Source: JAGQTE01 sp964648005 (lineage in GTDB: Bacteria; Actinomycetota; Acidimicrobiia; Acidimicrobiales; Acidimicrobilacustridaceae). From it: 26,011 bases of DNA. Below, piece by piece: positions 1 to 7,224 of the stretch. Where the stretch lies: assembly GCA_964648005.1 (NCBI GenBank), contig CAZYKR010000021.1, positions 1-26,011 of the forward strand. Direction: 5' to 3'. Position 1 is the stretch's first letter. Every line of letters begins with the position of its first letter. The translations under genes and the position numbers were made by a program. Below the pieces are notes generated by a model. It was not told the origin of the DNA. It was given only the letters and a program-made list of their open reading frames with translations, and did not search any database.

Positions 1-597
1 GCGGCGGCTGGGATGGTCGTCGAGGGCGACGTCGGCGAACCCGTGCCGACGACACAGCGCGCCGAACGCTTCGGCCTGCTCGGCGGTCCAGCCGTGCCCG
101 GCATGGCCCGTCGCCGCATGGTCGCGGATGCGGTGTTCGAGCACGACCAGGCGACCGTCGGGCGCCAGCACCCGGCGCGCCTCCTCCAGCCCGCCCTCGA
201 CGTCTGCCCAATGGTGGACGGTCGAGAGCGACCACACCACGGTTGCCCACCCGTCGTCGACCGGCAGGGATTCGGCAGTACCGGACGCCCACGTGACCTG
301 GTCGTCGGAGCGCCAGCGTGCCCTCGCCACACGCAGCATGATCGGTGCCGGATCGACACCGATCACCTCGGCGCCGATCTGGCGCGCCCGCTGCGCGGCG
401 ATGCCGGGGCCGCACCCGACATCGACGAGGCGATCACCGGAGCGCAGGCCGGCGAGGTCGATCGCCAGCCGGGCGGCGTCGTCGCGGCCGAAGAGGAACG
501 ACACGGCGGCGAGGAGCCCGCTCGGGCCCGAGAAGCCCGGATGGGACGCATGATGGTTGGGAACGGGTTCGATGGCTGCGGGAGTGTTCGACGACAT
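1..597 (-). CDS. SAM-dependent class I methyltransferase (3' end beyond window)
   Basis: The minus-strand frame is open from ATG at 597 through base 1, so 199 residues are visible and the C-terminus is missing. Residues 57-64 (LVDVGCGP followed by G) form the glycine-rich SAM-binding motif I. An acidic residue at the end of strand 2 follows (VIGVDP, 78-83), then a motif IV-like stretch (VVWSLSTVHHW, 120-130) and the RRVLAPDGRLVVLE block (141-154) typical of Methyltransf_11/25 proteins. The enzyme is therefore a cytosolic small-molecule or lipid methyltransferase; the substrate cannot be read from the sequence. It is divergent from a MerR-family regulator, and the two likely ATG codons share the palindrome CATG (595-598). 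That makes regulation by the neighbour plausible. No clear Shine-Dalgarno is visible, so the exact start is uncertain. Confidence 0.85.
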   Translation of the reverse strand, partial: MSSNTPAAIEPVPNHHASHPGFSGPSGLLAAVSFLFGRDDAARLAIDLAGLRSGDRLVDVGCGPGIAAQRARQIGAEVIGVDPAPIMLRVARARWRSDDQVTWASGTAESLPVDDGWATVVWSLSTVHHWADVEGGLEEARRVLAPDGRLVVLEHRIRDHAATGHAGHGWTAEQAEAFGALCRRHGFADVALDDHPSRR

Positions 598-1081
598 GCC
601 GCCGAGCCTGACGGTTGAAGTCGGGTTCACGTCAAGCGATGCTGGAGCGATCGAACCCGAACCCACGTTCTCGATCGGCGAAGCCGCAGCCCTGGTGGGA
701 GTCGCCACCTCCACGCTGCGGTACTACGAGCGCCGCGGCCTCGTGACCGCCGACGCACGCGTGTCGGGCCAACGCCGCTACCGGTGGTCGACCGTGCGCC
801 GCCTCGAGTTCGTCCAGATGCTCCAGGACGCGGGACTGTCGCTCGACGAGATCCAGGGCGTGCTCGATGCGGAGGACAACGCCGCGTGGAAGGCCATCGC
901 ACGCCGACGCCTCGACCAGCTCGACGCCGACCTGGCCAAGCTCCGCCGGGCGCGTGAGCTCCTCGATGGCGCACTGCTGTGCCGCTACGACCACCCGCTC
1001 GACGAGTGCCGAGTCATGAACGACGAGATCGATCGCCGCCTCAGTGCCGCACACGATCGGGGCGGACCGATCGTGTCGTGA
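596..1081 (+). CDS. MerR-family transcriptional regulator
   Basis: From ATG 596 the product is 161 aa. A MerR winged-helix domain begins with FSIGEAAALVGVATSTLRYYERRGL (written here only to identify the motif; about residues 25-50), followed by the wing with SGQRRY and the helical RRLEFVQMLQDAGLSLDEIQ. A coiled-coil dimerisation helix follows (WKAIARRRLDQLDADLAKLRRARELL). The C-terminal cysteines in LLCRYDHPLDEC could bind a metal or sense redox, but the effector is unknown. The frame also has an upstream ATG at 557, which would overlap the divergent methyltransferase by about 40 bases. I prefer 596, although neither start has a good ribosome binding site. Target genes are probably the divergent methyltransferase and/or itself; this is inference from orientation. 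Confidence 0.85.
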   Translation: MPPSLTVEVGFTSSDAGAIEPEPTFSIGEAAALVGVATSTLRYYERRGLVTADARVSGQRRYRWSTVRRLEFVQMLQDAGLSLDEIQGVLDAEDNAAWKAIARRRLDQLDADLAKLRRARELLDGALLCRYDHPLDECRVMNDEIDRRLSAAHDRGGPIVS

Positions 1082-1138
1082 TCGGTCAAGCGTGACCGAG
1101 TGACGACATCGAGCCGGACGTCGGCAATGATTCGTCCC

Positions 1139-1144
1139 TAGGGT
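1139..1144 (+). promoter_or_regulatory. -10 box TAGGGT, leaderless-type
   Basis: TAGGGT lies exactly 6 bases before the GTG at 1151, the spacing at which transcription would begin on the start codon. No convincing -35 is visible. The same geometry recurs at other genes in the window. Confidence 0.55.
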
Positions 1145-1150
1145 GGTTCG

Positions 1151-2095
1151 GTGCTTCCGGTCGGACGAGCCGCGCCGCGTGCGATGGCGCGCGCGTACTT
1201 CGCGCTCCAAGCGGTCGCTGGAGCGGTGTGGTGGGCTGCGGTCTTCGCGTCCGACACGGTGCGCGATGCCACGCTTGGCACCTGGGACCCCGCAATCGTC
1301 GCCGGGCCGGACCTCGTGCTGTTCGTCGGGATGTCGGCGATGGCGGCGCTGCGCGGGAGTCGGATCGTGGCCGCGATCGCGGCGGCGTGGACCATCCTGG
1401 TCACGGTCGCCCTCGGCACGTATGGCCTGATCGCCGAAGCGGCCGGCTGGGGCGTGGTGCTGATGGGTGCGGCAACCGTCGGCTCGCTCGCGAGCGCCGC
1501 CACCATGTGGGCCGGAACGCTCCCGACACGATGGTTCTTCGTCGGCCCGCTGGCGTTCCGCGTCGCAGCTGAGCGGCCAGCAGCGCACCATCTGGGCCGC
1601 AGCCTGGCGCAGCTCGTCGTGTTCTGGACGACCTTCTTCGTGGCGGTGCCGTTGCTACTGCTGGCGGTCGAAGCACGGCTCCACCTGGAGTGGCCGGCGC
1701 TCGACCGGCCGAGCGTCCGCGCCGTGGGCGCGACCTGCTTCCTGATCGGGAGCGTGGCGGGGCTCTGGTCGTGCATCACGATGGCCATCGTCGGCAATGG
1801 CACGCCGCTGCCAGCCGACACCGCTCGCGAGCTCGTCATCGCCGGCCCGTACCGGTACGTGCGCAATCCGATGGCACTCGCCGGCGCGCTCCAGACCGCA
1901 GGTGTCGGCCTTGTGCTCGGATCGTGGACCGTCGTCGCCATCGCGGTGGCCGGCGCCGCTGTGTGGGACGTCCTGATCCGGCCAACCGAGGAGGCCGACC
2001 TCCTCGACCGTTTCGACGAACCGTACCGGCGCTATGCCGAGGAGGTTCGCTGCTGGGTCCCTCGTCGGCCTGCCGGCGCACGCTCCGGGCGGTGA
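1151..2095 (+). CDS. Isoprenylcysteine carboxyl methyltransferase-like membrane protein
   Basis: A 314-aa multi-pass membrane protein. The C-terminal third carries the ICMT/PEMT-like signature: GPYRYVRNPM at residues 232-241, a hydrophobic segment, then IRPTEEADLLDRFDEPYRRYAEEV. In ICMT and related phospholipid methyltransferases this region binds SAM and the membrane-embedded acceptor. The N-terminal half has about five hydrophobic segments and is less conserved. Bacterial members have various or unknown substrates (lipids, small thiols, isoprenoids), so the substrate is not assigned. GTG 1151 is chosen because TAGGGT ends 6 bases before it; an ATG at 1184 is the alternative. It follows the MerR gene by 69 bases but appears to have its own promoter. 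Confidence 0.8.
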   Translation: MLPVGRAAPRAMARAYFALQAVAGAVWWAAVFASDTVRDATLGTWDPAIVAGPDLVLFVGMSAMAALRGSRIVAAIAAAWTILVTVALGTYGLIAEAAGWGVVLMGAATVGSLASAATMWAGTLPTRWFFVGPLAFRVAAERPAAHHLGRSLAQLVVFWTTFFVAVPLLLLAVEARLHLEWPALDRPSVRAVGATCFLIGSVAGLWSCITMAIVGNGTPLPADTARELVIAGPYRYVRNPMALAGALQTAGVGLVLGSWTVVAIAVAGAAVWDVLIRPTEEADLLDRFDEPYRRYAEEVRCWVPRRPAGARSGR

Positions 2096-2324
2096 ACGAC
2101 TGCCTCGCCGCGCCGACCTCCCGGTCGCAGGTGATCGACTGGCGTCTCCTGCCCCTCGCAAGTCGTACGTCTTGGCGGCGAGGCGCCGCGCGTGGTCGGT
2201 TTGCCGTCTGCGAAATTGTTGGTTAGCCGTTGGTGCGCTTGCCGATCAGCTCGCTGTGGGCCGACCGTTCCGCCTGACCAGCCCGCGAGCGCGACCGGGT
2301 ATGGAAGCGCTCGTGGTCGACGGC
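2096..2324. other. Intergenic gap between convergent genes, nothing recognised
   Basis: These 229 bases separate the convergent membrane methyltransferase gene and the small minus-strand gene. The stretch around 2205-2235 is less GC-rich than its surroundings. The only structure I see is a distant 10-base inverted repeat (2102-2111 with 2175-2184), too far apart to call a terminator. There is no tRNA-like fold and no convincing reading frame. Confidence 0.5.
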
Positions 2325-2681
2325 CTACAGGAGACCGAAGAAGCTCGGTGCCGAGCCGACCTCGATCTGGCGCGGCTCGGCCGAGAAGTCGAACTCTCCT
2401 TCGACCTCGAAGAACGCCCGAAGCTCGGTCGACTCGATCACCTCGTCGATCCTGGAGTGCCGCTTCGCCTCCTGTGCCGCCACGCCGTCGCCGGTTGCCG
2501 CCAGCTGGTCCGGCTCGACCTGCACGAAGCCGACGGTCAGCACCTCGCGCGGATCAGCGAGGCTCGACGCGCTGATCACGCGGGCGGGAACGCCGAAGCC
2601 CTGCTCCGCGCGCCAGGCATCCTCGAAGTCCGCATAGGTGCACCCGGGCTTCAGGCGGCGGATGAAGATGGCGATCACCAC
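2325..2681 (-). CDS. Small dimeric alpha/beta-barrel-like hypothetical protein
   Basis: From GTG 2681 the product is 118 aa, beginning MVIAIFIRRLKPG and containing YADFEDAWRAE, an arrangement typical of ferredoxin-like (dimeric alpha/beta barrel, ABM-like) small proteins. I do not recognise a specific family or catalytic residues. The frame extends upstream to a TTG at 2705, but a TAGGGT box (2689-2694) sits 7 bases before GTG 2681, so a leaderless start there is favoured. A second GTG follows immediately at 2678. A hairpin (2711-2728) separates it from the DUF402 gene upstream, so it is probably transcribed on its own. Confidence 0.7.
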   Translation of the reverse strand: MVIAIFIRRLKPGCTYADFEDAWRAEQGFGVPARVISASSLADPREVLTVGFVQVEPDQLAATGDGVAAQEAKRHSRIDEVIESTELRAFFEVEGEFDFSAEPRQIEVGSAPSFFGLL

Positions 2682-2688
2682 GGGCGGC

Positions 2689-2694
2689 ACCCTA
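2689..2694 (-). promoter_or_regulatory. -10 box TAGGGT (minus strand), leaderless-type
   Basis: The plus strand reads ACCCTA. Seven bases separate the box from GTG 2681. It argues for the shorter start of the downstream gene and for transcription independent of the tld-uppP operon. Confidence 0.5.
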
Positions 2695-2710
2695 CCGGCC
2701 CCCAACGCGC

Positions 2711-2728
2711 GTGGCCCGTGCGGGCCAC
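2711..2728 (-). terminator. Hairpin after the tldD-DUF402 operon
   Basis: GTGGCCCG TG CGGGCCAC is a perfect 8-base inverted repeat (7 bp with a 4-base loop in RNA), 9 bases past the DUF402 stop codon. It has no U-tract, as is common for actinobacterial terminators. Confidence 0.5.
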
Positions 2729-2736
2729 CACGTCGT

Positions 2737-3375
2737 TCAGGTCCCGTCCCACCGGTCGGGCAGCGTTACCGGAGCGAGCAGCTCGGGCGGCATCCCGGTC
2801 GGCCAGGCAGCCTCGTCGAACGGCCACCGGCGATGGTCGAGGTCCTCGGCCGCAGCCCGGGCGATGGCGTGGGTCCGGCGCGCCGCGACCTCGGACACGA
2901 GTCCGACCTCGACGGCGAAGGCCAGTTCGTCCTCGTCCTTGAGCTGCCAGTCGCTCAGGTCGCGCGTCGCGGTGACGTCGAGGACGAGATCCTCCGAGTC
3001 GAAGCCCACCGAGGTGCGCGTCCAGGGGCGTTCGAGGTTGACGTACCACCCGTCGCACCGCTCCGCTTCGGCGAGCCAGGTGCGGATCACGGAGTAGTGC
3101 CGACCGATCGGGTGCAGACGGACACTCGGCAGCCGGTCCCACGTTCCTGCGACGCGCCCGCCGTCCCAGCCACCAGGCAGAAGCGACCGGCCGTTCCGTC
3201 CGCCACGGGTCCCGGAGCGGCGCGACACCACAGACCCGGTCGGCTGGACGACCGCGATCACGTCGGGCTCATCGATGAGCACTCGACACGCGAAGACGTA
3301 GCCGAGGTCGCCGCCCGGGAGCGACCGCCACACCACCTCGTCGGCGCGAGCGAACGGTTCCTCGCGTGAGCTCAC
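2737..3375 (-). CDS. DUF402 family protein (FomD-like fold)
   Basis: A 212-aa cytosolic protein. Residues 110-133 contain WYVNLERPWTR followed by GFDSEDLVLDV, and 146-150 read KDEDE. This is the DUF402 core, in which conserved Tyr, Asp and Lys side chains bind divalent metal and phosphate in characterised members (FomD and related nucleotide phosphohydrolases). The nucleotide or phosphate ester hydrolysed here is unknown. The GTG start (3375-3373) overlaps the uppP stop codon as GTGA, implying translational coupling to uppP. The same frame is open upstream within uppP to 3489, but that part is low-complexity Arg/His and is a shadow. A hairpin follows the stop. Confidence 0.8.
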   Translation of the reverse strand: MSSREEPFARADEVVWRSLPGGDLGYVFACRVLIDEPDVIAVVQPTGSVVSRRSGTRGGRNGRSLLPGGWDGGRVAGTWDRLPSVRLHPIGRHYSVIRTWLAEAERCDGWYVNLERPWTRTSVGFDSEDLVLDVTATRDLSDWQLKDEDELAFAVEVGLVSEVAARRTHAIARAAAEDLDHRRWPFDEAAWPTGMPPELLAPVTLPDRWDGT

Positions 3376-4451
3376 GCGGCGCTGGTGATGGTGCCGGTCA
3401 CGAGCAGCACGCCGACGATCAACGCCACGCCGATGCGGTACCAGCCGAAGATGGCGAGACTGTGCCGCTGCAGGTACGTGACCATCCACCGCACGGCGAC
3501 GACCGCGGACACCAACGCCGCCACGAAGCCGACGATCGGAGCGGCCACGCCGAAGGTGTCGACGATCTCACCGCCGTGTTTGGCCAGGTCCAGCATCGTC
3601 GCCGCCGAGAGCGTGCCCAGGCCGAGCAGGAAGCTGAACTCCACCGCCGCCGACAGGCGCAACCCGACCAGCACCGCCGCCACGATCGTGACGAGGCTGC
3701 GGCTCGTCCCCGGCCACATCGCCAGGCACTGCGCCACACCGATGATCAGCGCCTGCTGCGGCGTGATCATGCCGAGCGCCACCCGCGTGCGCTTCTGCCG
3801 TCCCGGGTCGTCGTCCGCCACGATGATCGACTCCATCATGTCGGCGGCATCGTCCTCGTCGGTCGAGAGCGGTTCGTCGCTGTCGGCGTCGCCCGTGGGC
3901 AGGATGCCCGCCCGCACCATCACCAGCAGCGCCACGCCGCCGACGAACCACGCCGCCACCACGGGCCAGGCGCCGAAGAGCACGTCCTTGATGGTCGACT
4001 CCCCGACCACACCGATCACCGCCGCGGGGACGAAGGCCACGACCACGCCGATCAGCACGCGACGGCCCTCTGCGTCGCGCCCGACGAGGCCGCGCAGCAG
4101 GCTCATCAGCCGGGACCAGTACAGGATGACGATGGCCAAGATGGCGCCGAGTTGGATGACGACGACGTAGGCGTCCGCTGCCGCCTTGTCGGCCTCGCTC
4201 GTGCCGATGTCCATCAGGCGCTGGGTCACCAGCAGGTGCCCGGTCGATGACACGGGCAAGTACTCGGTCACGCCCTCGACGACTCCGAGGACGGCCGCCT
4301 GGGCGATCGTCATCTTCGGCTCGGACCCGCCAGAGGCCGCGGCAGGCGACGGGTCGCCAGCGCCTCCCGCTGCCGCCGTGCCGGCCCAGGTTGCGCCCAC
4401 GACGAGGCTCAGCAGCACGGCCGCCAGCACGCCGCGCACGCGGCCGCTCAC
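3372..4451 (-). CDS. uppP: Undecaprenyl-diphosphatase (BacA/UppP)
   Basis: The enzyme dephosphorylates undecaprenyl diphosphate at the membrane, regenerating the lipid carrier for peptidoglycan and other envelope polymers. Family motifs are clear: EGVTEYLPVSSTGH (residues 59-72, with the two essential Glu and the SST) and PGTSRS (247-252, with the catalytic Arg). At 359 aa it is longer than the roughly 270-aa norm. There is a 46-residue N-terminal extension that looks like a signal peptide plus Ser/Pro/Gly linker before MTIAQAAVLG, and an acidic loop (about 187-216) rich in Asp/Glu in the middle. GTG 4451 is chosen because it overlaps the upstream tldE-like stop as GTGA; ATG 4313 is the conventional-length alternative. 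Its own stop overlaps the DUF402 start in the same way. Confidence 0.92.
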   Translation of the reverse strand: MSGRVRGVLAAVLLSLVVGATWAGTAAAGGAGDPSPAAASGGSEPKMTIAQAAVLGVVEGVTEYLPVSSTGHLLVTQRLMDIGTSEADKAAADAYVVVIQLGAILAIVILYWSRLMSLLRGLVGRDAEGRRVLIGVVVAFVPAAVIGVVGESTIKDVLFGAWPVVAAWFVGGVALLVMVRAGILPTGDADSDEPLSTDEDDAADMMESIIVADDDPGRQKRTRVALGMITPQQALIIGVAQCLAMWPGTSRSLVTIVAAVLVGLRLSAAVEFSFLLGLGTLSAATMLDLAKHGGEIVDTFGVAAPIVGFVAALVSAVVAVRWMVTYLQRHSLAIFGWYRIGVALIVGVLLVTGTITSAA

Positions 4452-5851
4452 GTGCCGCTGACCACGACGTCGTCGATGACCAGCGTGGCGGCGCCGGTGC
4501 CCCCGGGCAGCCACTCGAGGTCGCCGCCGACCTCGCGGATGTCGAGGAGCATCTTCTGCAACGTCGAAGCCACGGTCACCTCCCGAACGGGCGGGCCGAG
4601 CGTACCGTCACGCACCAGCAGGCCTTCGACACCGACCGACACGTCACCGCTCACGGCGTTCACGCCGGAGCGCAGGCCGCTGAACGACTGCACGACGAGC
4701 GCATCGCCGACGTCGGCGACGATGGCGTCGAAGGACCGGGTGCCCGGCGTGACCGCCAGCGCCTGGCAACCCGGGCCCGGCGTAGTCCGGGCACCGCGCA
4801 CCGCCGAGCCCGTCGACCCCGCCCCGGTGCGGCGACCGGTGTAGCTGTCGTGCAGGAACCCCTGGAGCACCCCGTCGACGATGAGGGCATTGCGCCGGCA
4901 GGCGAGGCCTTCGCCATCGACGGCGTCGGCGGCGAAGGACCGGGCGTCGGTCGGGTCGTCCACCAGCGTGAGCAGCGGCGTGGCGATCTGCTCGCCGACG
5001 CGACCGGCGAACGGGGTACGCCCCTTCACGAGGCGACCGCCGGTGAGGGTGCCTCCGGCGATCCCGAGGATCGTCGCCGCCAAGCGCGGCTCGAGCACCA
5101 ACGCCATGCGGCGCGACGGGATCTTCGACGCGCCCAGCAGGCGAGTCGAGCGGGTGACGGCGTCGTCGGCGGCGTGGTGCAGGTCGAGCTCAGCCGGATC
5201 GCGGCGCACGTCGTGCCCGCCGCCAGTGGAGGTCTCGCCGTCGGCCTCGGCGAGGGCCAGGGTCGACACGCTGCACCAGGTCCCCCGGGTCGCGCCGACG
5301 AGCCCGAGGCTGTTGGCGACGACCGACTCGCCGATGGCGTCGGCGTAGGTGGCGCTGCGCACGCCGGTGATGCGCGGGTCGCCGGCGCGCACGAGCCGTT
5401 CGAGCTCGAGCGCCAGCGGCACCTTGGCCTCGGTCGGCAAGGCCACCAGCGCCTCGCACCACAGGTCCTGGGGCACAGCCGGCACGCCGTCGGGCTCGGC
5501 GACGCCGAACCACTCGTCGGGTTCGCCGTAGGCGACGTTGTCACGCGCATCCGCCAGCGTCTCGGCGATGACCGCGGGGTCGAGCGTGCCGCAACTGGCG
5601 AAGCCCTGGCGCTGGTCGCGCACCACGCGCACGCCGACGGCGGCCGACCCGGCGATCGTCAGCGACTCGACCTCGCCGCCGTAGGCCTTGACCACCGTGC
5701 GGGTGCCGCGGCTGATGCAGACCTCGAGCTGCTCACCCGGCCGGGCGGCACCGGCCAGCGACGCGGCGAGCCGTTCGAGGGTGTCGGTGTCGCCGATCTC
5801 CCCCAGCGCGGACGGATCGACGCCGGCGCGCACCGCGGGCTCGGCGCTCAC
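4448..5851 (-). CDS. TldE/PmbA-like protein, second paralog
   Basis: A 467-aa TldD/PmbA-family protein. It aligns along its length with the gene just upstream: both have a VESLTIAGS/IESFSSAQS-type N-terminal domain, then VDGEGLA.RRN, then STGSAVRG, then SGVNAVSGD and EFTIASTLQKMLLD-like C-terminal blocks. At the position of the TldD zinc motif it reads ILGIAGGTLT, so the HExxxH residues are absent and it should be the non-catalytic TldE-type partner. TldD/TldE heterodimers are cytosolic metalloproteases that degrade or trim unfolded peptides and some RiPP precursors. Having two TldE copies beside one TldD is the odd point. Its GTG start (5851) overlaps the previous stop as GTGA, and its stop overlaps uppP. 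Confidence 0.85.
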   Translation of the reverse strand: MSAEPAVRAGVDPSALGEIGDTDTLERLAASLAGAARPGEQLEVCISRGTRTVVKAYGGEVESLTIAGSAAVGVRVVRDQRQGFASCGTLDPAVIAETLADARDNVAYGEPDEWFGVAEPDGVPAVPQDLWCEALVALPTEAKVPLALELERLVRAGDPRITGVRSATYADAIGESVVANSLGLVGATRGTWCSVSTLALAEADGETSTGGGHDVRRDPAELDLHHAADDAVTRSTRLLGASKIPSRRMALVLEPRLAATILGIAGGTLTGGRLVKGRTPFAGRVGEQIATPLLTLVDDPTDARSFAADAVDGEGLACRRNALIVDGVLQGFLHDSYTGRRTGAGSTGSAVRGARTTPGPGCQALAVTPGTRSFDAIVADVGDALVVQSFSGLRSGVNAVSGDVSVGVEGLLVRDGTLGPPVREVTVASTLQKMLLDIREVGGDLEWLPGGTGAATLVIDDVVVSGT

Positions 5852-7224
5852 GAGCCCGAGACGGTGACGTCGCCGATCACCAGGCTGACGCCGGCCGCCG
5901 ACATCGGAAGCCAGACGAGGTCGGCGCCGACCTCGGCCACGTCGAGCAGCATCTTCTGCAGCGTCGAGGCGATGGTGAACTCGCGCAGCGGCTCGGCGAG
6001 CGCGCCGTCGCGGATGCGCAGCCCTTCGGCACCGGTGGAGAAGTCACCCGACACGGCGTTGACCCCCGAGTGCAAGCCGGTCACCTCCTGTACGAGGATG
6101 CCGTCGCCGACCGAGGCCACCAGCTCCGCCTGCGAGCGGGCGCCGGGCGCCAGCGAGACCGCCTGGATGCCGACGCCGGGCGAGGACTTGTAGCCGCCGC
6201 GCACCGCCGAGCCGGTGGAGCGACCGCCGACCCGCCGCGCCGTATAGGCGTTGTGCACGAAGCTCGACAACACACCGCCGTCGATCAGCACGTTGCGTCG
6301 CGTGGCGAGCCCTTCGCCGTCGACGTCGGTCGCGGTGAACGCTGCCGGGTCGGTCGGGTCGTCGACGAGGGTGACACACGGCGCCGCCACCGACTCGCCC
6401 AGCCGGTCGGCGAACAGGGACCGCCCCTTGATCAACGCCTCGCCGTTGAGCGTCCAGCCGATGAGCGACAGGAACTGCGCCGTCACCCAGGGGTCGAGCA
6501 CGACCGGCACCCGCTCGCTCGGCGGCTTGGTGGCACCGAGCAGCCGGGTGGCACGCTCCGCGGCCTCGGCGGCGGCCTTGGCCACGTCGAGCTCCCCCGG
6601 TTCGCGCCCGACCGAGTAGCCGAACCCGGTCTGGGTCTCGTCGCCCTCGGTCGCCAGCGCATACGCGGCGACGTAGGCCGACGTCTCGCGCCCGGCGTTG
6701 CGGATGCCGGTGGACGTGACGATGGCGCCCTCGAACGCCGAGTCGACGTAGTCGGCCGACTCCAGGCCCGAGATGCGCGGGTCGGCGTCGAGCACCCGCC
6801 GCTCGAGCTCGAGCGCGAGGTCGATCTTGCGCTCCGTCGGGTACGCCAGCACCGCGTCACGGAACAGGTCGAGCTCAACGATCGCCACGCCGTCGGGTTC
6901 GGCCAGCCCCTGGAACTCGTCGACGTGGGCGAAGGCGGCGTTGTCGCGGGCGTCGGCGAGTGTCTCGACCAGGTCGGCCTCGTCGAAGGAGGCGGCGTAG
7001 GCGAGGCCTTGGCGGCCGTCGACGACGACGCGGATGCCGACGCCCTGCGATTGGGCGGAGCTGAACGACTCGATCTCGGCGTCGTAGACCCGCACCTCGG
7101 TGTCGCGGCCGCGCACCAAGACCGCCTCGACCTGCTCGCCCGGCCGCGCCTGGGCGACGACCCGGTCGCCGATGGCCAGCAGCTCCGCCAGCTCGGGGAC
7201 GTCTTCGCCGGGTGCGCCGCTCAT
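5848..7224 (-). CDS. tldE: TldE/PmbA-like protein, first paralog
   Basis: A 458-aa TldD/PmbA-family protein encoded directly after tldD. The catalytic motif is replaced: where TldD has FHEACGHGLE this protein has FLSLIGWTLN, as expected for the TldE/PmbA subunit that completes the heterodimer. The C-terminal half has the family blocks STGSAVRGG (about 325-333), SGVNAVSGDFSTG and LREFTIASTLQKMLLD. The ATG at 7224 overlaps the tldD stop as ATGA, so synthesis of the two subunits is probably coupled, which suits 1:1 assembly. It is slightly more TldE-like in position than the following paralog, so it gets the symbol; which of the two really pairs with TldD cannot be told from sequence. Confidence 0.87.
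   Translation of the reverse strand: MSGAPGEDVPELAELLAIGDRVVAQARPGEQVEAVLVRGRDTEVRVYDAEIESFSSAQSQGVGIRVVVDGRQGLAYAASFDEADLVETLADARDNAAFAHVDEFQGLAEPDGVAIVELDLFRDAVLAYPTERKIDLALELERRVLDADPRISGLESADYVDSAFEGAIVTSTGIRNAGRETSAYVAAYALATEGDETQTGFGYSVGREPGELDVAKAAAEAAERATRLLGATKPPSERVPVVLDPWVTAQFLSLIGWTLNGEALIKGRSLFADRLGESVAAPCVTLVDDPTDPAAFTATDVDGEGLATRRNVLIDGGVLSSFVHNAYTARRVGGRSTGSAVRGGYKSSPGVGIQAVSLAPGARSQAELVASVGDGILVQEVTGLHSGVNAVSGDFSTGAEGLRIRDGALAEPLREFTIASTLQKMLLDVAEVGADLVWLPMSAAGVSLVIGDVTVSGS

Noticed and set aside
2102..2184. A 10-base inverted repeat as a terminator between the convergent genes near 2100
   Set aside because: The arms are about 63 bases apart and made of common GC-rich words; no stable local hairpin results.
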